From Candidatus Wallbacteria bacterium (lineage in GTDB: Bacteria > Muiribacteriota > JAQTZZ01), in assembly GCA_028711905.1 (NCBI GenBank), contig JAQTRI010000037.1, forward strand, positions 1-14,931: 14,931 nucleotides of DNA. The letters are read 5' to 3'. Made by a program: the position numbers and the translations under genes. Position 1 is the first letter of the stretch. Each line of letters starts with the position of its first letter. Below the pieces are notes generated by a model that searched no databases, was not told the DNA's origin, and saw only the letters and a list, made by a program, of their open reading frames with translations. Positions 11,797 to 14,931 of this stretch are shown here, one piece after another.

Positions 11797-14475
11797 TCAA
11801 TAATGTTCCTGTGGGAGAATGACGCAGAACCGGCATTGATCGTTGAAGCGATAGGCGCTGGATTCCGTGCCCTGGGTGATAAAGCGGTTGAGATTTTCCT
11901 TGTCCAGCATGGTCCGCAGGCGCGAAAGCGTCATCCTGAAAGTGCTGGCGTCAGATTCCGGGCTGTAGGAGCGGTCCCAGACTGCCTTGAAGATCTCTCT
12001 GGTCTTCAGCTCGGTACCTGGGCTTGAGCAGAAGCACCGCAGAAGCGGCGCCAGGGTTCTTTTCCCGAAAAAGTCCTTCTCCTGTCCGTCAATGAACAGC
12101 TTTTTCCCGGCGAAATCGATGAAAATCTCGAATTGATCGCAACCGGAAACTGCATGTTTGTAAACGGCAGCGTTCGCATGTTTTCTGCCCTGGCTGGAGA
12201 TTATCTCATAGATTTCATTGCTGCAGGGGCCGACATTTTCCAGATACCATGAAAGGGAAGCATCGATGAACGCAGCATGCTCACGGGCGACATGCCCAAG
12301 TATCTCCTGATAACAGCTAAGGGCTGAACGGCTTTTTTCTTGATGGCCCTGGCATTTCCAGCACAGGTGTTCGAAAAAGGCAGCCATGGCCAGCGAACGA
12401 TTCTGCCTGCTTTTTACCGCATCATCCCGGCATGAATTGATCACGGCTCCGGCCTCCTCGATTCTTCCTGTCAGAAGCAGAAATCCCGTGTACCACAGGC
12501 GTATTTCAATCAGATACGGCAGATTCCAGAACTTGGAATCGATCTGCAATGACTTCTGAAATTCGTTTTCAGCTTCGTCAAAATTGCCCTGCAGAGTGCT
12601 GATCCGGGCCGTGTGGCCGTGAAGGATTGAAACCTGAAGCGCATTTTCGCATCGTTCAGCCAGCACAAGGCTTTCCCTGGCTTCCTTGATGGCGAGTTCA
12701 TAGTTTTCCAGCATGAGATGAGCGCTGCTTTGAAGGAACTTGATCAGGGACAGGTTTTCCTGGTCGGATTGTTCCCTGACGATTCTCAGCGGTTCAAGGG
12801 ACAGGGACAGAGCCTCTTCTGCATGACCGGAGATCATCTGCAGGTATGCCAGATTGATCATGCAGGTTGTCAGCCGCTTCCAGTTTTTCAGTTCCTTGTG
12901 GATGTGGAGTTCCTGCTCCACATACTTCCTGATCAGGGGAACATCGGCACTGGTGTAATGGATTTTGGTCATGAGATAGAAGTACTCCGCTTTGATCATC
13001 GGTGGGAGTGTATCTGATTTCGGTTTCAGAGCAGCAGCACAATTCGCAGCCTCATCAAGCCTGGAAAGATAAACCAGGCTGTGGGCCTTGCGGCAGGTCA
13101 GGGAGGCAGCGGTTTCGACCGTAAAATTCTGCAGAAAAAGGCCGTCGACTAAGTCGATCACTTCCTGGTGACGGTTCCGGCAGAACAGGAGCAGGGTCCG
13201 GGCGTCAGCCGCCAGTGGCGCCGGAAGATCCGTGATTAAGGCTTCAGCATCGGTAAATTTTTTCCTGCGGATCAGGATCGAGCATTTGAGGAACACAAGC
13301 TGAGGATCGGTTGTCTCTCTGGAGTGCGACAAGGCGTGATCGATCAGGTTCTCTACAGTGACGACTTCAGATCCTAAATGATGCAGCCTGGAAGCCAGGG
13401 TAGTCAGGGATGAAACCGCCGAATGCCCGTCGCCGCATTCCATGAAATGGTAATAGGCTTCGCAGATGGATTCAGGATCCGAGCCTTTCCCGGCTAAGGC
13501 CATGGCGATCTGACGGTGAATTTCCTTTTTCCGGTCATCGGAGAGTTTTGTGGCTACAAACCCTGTGAGCAGGTCTTGCAGGCGGAATCCTGATGAATCC
13601 GACTCGATCAGATGCCTGTCGGACAGGTAGACGAGGGGTGCGGTTGAATCTCCATGAAGCAGCGTGTCGAGAATGTCCCTGGGAGCCGGGATACGCATCA
13701 GGGAAAGAATTTCCAGCACACGCAGGGTTGTGTCGTCCAGTTCCTTGAGAAAGGACGGGAACAGGTACTTCTCGATCAGGCCGGGAATGTCATCGGGTTC
13801 CCTGTCCAGGCTGAAGGTTCTCCCTGAGACGATCAGGCCGGTGAGCAGCTTCAGGGAATAGGGATGGCCGCACAGTTTGGCCGCCATGTTTCGGGCTAAG
13901 TGTTCAAGGCTGTTGATGCCGTGAAAACGGAGCAGACTTGCCGCCAACTCCGAAGCTGCCTGGTCTGAGAGACCTCTCAGACTGAGCTGAAAGATATCAG
14001 CCCGTTCAGCAGGGGGGAGATCAGGCTTTCTGCGGGAAATCACCACCAGGCTGCCGGTTTTCAGTTTCCTGCGGCAGCTGACTATGAAACCGATGGTTTC
14101 CGGGTTTTCCAGCAGATGGAAATCATCGATGAACACGGCAGCTGAGGCGTCTTCTATCGCTTCGGCCGCCACTTCGAACGACCTGGATTCGGACAGGGAA
14201 TACTTCTGCCTGCCGCTCACCCTGGACAGGCCGTGCATCAGGCTGTCCAGCAGGTCGGCATTCTTCCATCCGGGACGGCATTCCAGCCAGAGCACGATGT
14301 TTCCGGGTGAGTCCTGTTGTTCCAGCTCGGAAGCTAAGGCGCAGGCCAGGGCTGTTTTGCCGATGCCGGGCATGCCGGCGATGATCAGCACACTGCTGAC
14401 AGCGAGTTTTTCCTGCAACTGCGCCAGTTCCTGATCGCGGCCGGTGAAACCGATGGGTGGGGTAATTTTTTTCAT
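11797..14475 (-). CDS. STAND-type ATPase transcriptional regulator with TPR repeats and C-terminal winged helix
   Basis: 892 residues from ATG 14475 (MKKITPPIGFTGRD); ATG 14484 and TTG 14511 are in-frame alternatives, none with a strong Shine-Dalgarno. It opens like NB-ARC/MalT-type NTPases: FTGRDQELAQLQ, then P-loop GMPGIGKT (34-41), Walker B VFIDD (about 114-118), and the strand SLVVISRRKPDLP. A helical region follows, then about 350 residues of TPR-like helix pairs (for example GHAEEALSLSLEPL and GNFDEAENEFQKSLQID). The C-terminus (about 780-875) is an OmpR/SARP-like winged helix: LAPLLRCFCSSPGTELKTREIFKAVWDRSYSPESDASTF.., then LSRLRTMLDK and SAYRFN. In this class, ligand or partner binding drives nucleotide exchange, oligomerisation and activation. 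DNA binding at the C-terminus, and the shared elements at three neighbouring genes, suggest these are its targets. Activator is more likely than repressor by family, but that is inference. Confidence 0.88.
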   Translation of the reverse strand: MKKITPPIGFTGRDQELAQLQEKLAVSSVLIIAGMPGIGKTALACALASELEQQDSPGNIVLWLECRPGWKNADLLDSLMHGLSRVSGRQKYSLSESRSFEVAAEAIEDASAAVFIDDFHLLENPETIGFIVSCRRKLKTGSLVVISRRKPDLPPAERADIFQLSLRGLSDQAASELAASLLRFHGINSLEHLARNMAAKLCGHPYSLKLLTGLIVSGRTFSLDREPDDIPGLIEKYLFPSFLKELDDTTLRVLEILSLMRIPAPRDILDTLLHGDSTAPLVYLSDRHLIESDSSGFRLQDLLTGFVATKLSDDRKKEIHRQIAMALAGKGSDPESICEAYYHFMECGDGHSAVSSLTTLASRLHHLGSEVVTVENLIDHALSHSRETTDPQLVFLKCSILIRRKKFTDAEALITDLPAPLAADARTLLLFCRNRHQEVIDLVDGLFLQNFTVETAASLTCRKAHSLVYLSRLDEAANCAAALKPKSDTLPPMIKAEYFYLMTKIHYTSADVPLIRKYVEQELHIHKELKNWKRLTTCMINLAYLQMISGHAEEALSLSLEPLRIVREQSDQENLSLIKFLQSSAHLMLENYELAIKEARESLVLAERCENALQVSILHGHTARISTLQGNFDEAENEFQKSLQIDSKFWNLPYLIEIRLWYTGFLLLTGRIEEAGAVINSCRDDAVKSRQNRSLAMAAFFEHLCWKCQGHQEKSRSALSCYQEILGHVAREHAAFIDASLSWYLENVGPCSNEIYEIISSQGRKHANAAVYKHAVSGCDQFEIFIDFAGKKLFIDGQEKDFFGKRTLAPLLRCFCSSPGTELKTREIFKAVWDRSYSPESDASTFRMTLSRLRTMLDKENLNRFITQGTESSAYRFNDQCRFCVILPQEHY

Positions 14476-14512
14476 CCCAACCATGATAAGCCAAATGGTC
14501 TGAAGATTCAAA

Positions 14513-14554
14513 ATTGAAACTTCGCTTCTGCGGATTGAAACACATTGTTCCTTG
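14513..14554 (+). promoter_or_regulatory. Shared element, copy C (between the regulator and the divergent glycosidase-like gene)
   Basis: The plus strand has core TTGAAACACATTGTTCCTTG (14535-14554), identical to copy A, preceded by ATTGAAACT (14513-14521) with the GAAAC units 21 bp apart. The core ends 66 bases before ATG 14621, so its orientation and spacing fit that gene. The element also lies 38 bases upstream of the divergent regulator start, so it could mediate autoregulation. Confidence 0.75.
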
Positions 14555-14620
14555 AATCATCGGCTGTCCTGAAAAAGAATTGCTTTGAACCGGATCGAAA
14601 ATTAACAATCAGGAGGCAGT

Positions 14621-14931
14621 ATGAGGAATCAGCAGTATCTGTTTCTGGCTGTTGTGTTTTTTCTGGCGTCACTATGCAGTGCGGAAAATCCTTTCGGCAG
14701 CTTCCAGATCGGGTGCAATGTGGCCTGGTTTGAAGGTGCATATGACCATGATTTCGGCGTCAACCCCCTTCATCCGGACTGGGGGGTGAGCTTTGACGCG
14801 GGCAAGTACCGACAGACGCTTGACGGACTGGCGGAAAAAGGCGCCAAGCTGTTGCGTGTGTGGGCCTTTGAAGAGGAAGAGGGCTGGACTCTGGACGGTG
14901 ATGCAATCGCCGGCCTGGACCAGGATTTTTC
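14621..14931 (+). CDS. Secreted glycoside-hydrolase-like protein (5' part only; 3' end outside window)
   Basis: 103 residues are visible. AGGAGG lies four bases before the ATG and a signal peptide follows (MRNQQYLFLAVVFFLASLCSA, cleavage near CSA|EN). The mature start QIGCNVAWFEGAYDHDFG..P..PDWGVSFD..KY..TLDGLAEKGAKLLRVWAFEEEEGW is the usual first strand and helix of clan-A TIM-barrel glycosidases (GH5-type), where 'G(V/C)N..W' opens the barrel and 'GA..LRVW.F' is the second strand. The catalytic Glu residues would lie beyond the window, so activity and substrate are open. It diverges from the STAND regulator and carries copy C of the shared element. Confidence 0.78.
   Translation, partial: MRNQQYLFLAVVFFLASLCSAENPFGSFQIGCNVAWFEGAYDHDFGVNPLHPDWGVSFDAGKYRQTLDGLAEKGAKLLRVWAFEEEEGWTLDGDAIAGLDQDF

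Overview
The window carries mostly bacterial genes for exported or envelope proteins, plus a few housekeeping genes. Shine-Dalgarno sites are clear (AGGAGG-type), several sigma70-like promoters are visible, and Rho-independent hairpins end some genes. Nine of the gene products or gene remnants start with a signal peptide or belong to families that act outside the cytoplasm. The sequence alone does not fix the taxon. Tail-fibre-like and C1q-like secreted proteins, beta-propellers, glycoside hydrolases, heptamer repeats and a large STAND regulator suggest an uncultured free-living bacterium, but this is inference.

Left part (1-2575): the 3' end of an NlpC/P60- or CHAP-like hydrolase with a Pro/Gln-rich and acidic tail; a secreted protein of unknown family that looks internally duplicated; a frameshifted relative (minus strand) of the tail-fibre-like gene found later; a possible 56-residue protein; and a YefM-YoeB type toxin-antitoxin operon with a recognisable operator over its promoter.

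Middle (2576-7879): valS (valyl-tRNA synthetase) diverges from mscL (mechanosensitive channel). mscL converges on a TolB-like beta-propeller gene. Upstream of that, on the same minus strand, lies a secreted protein with tail-fibre-type 'GIGT' repeats and a C-terminal C1q-like domain.

7900-9700: two inverted arrays of a degenerate 7-bp repeat and a 19-bp palindrome precede a GH5 subfamily-2-like endoglucanase. Its reading frame ends at CCC-TGA-C, and a +1 shift at that codon leads into an FG-GAP/VCBS-like calcium-binding segment.

9700-14931, the most interesting part: two tandem paralogous secreted proteins of unknown family lie downstream of a STAND ATPase/TPR/winged-helix regulator on the same strand, and a second, glycosidase-like secreted protein diverges from the regulator. 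The two paralogs and the divergent glycosidase-like gene share one promoter-proximal element: core TTGAARCACATTGTTCCTTG, with a second TTGAAACA-like half 21-22 bp upstream. The element has the same orientation to each gene and lies 66-72 bp before each start codon. The simplest reading is a local regulon in which the STAND regulator recognises this element and controls the two unknown proteins and the carbohydrate-active protein, and perhaps itself.
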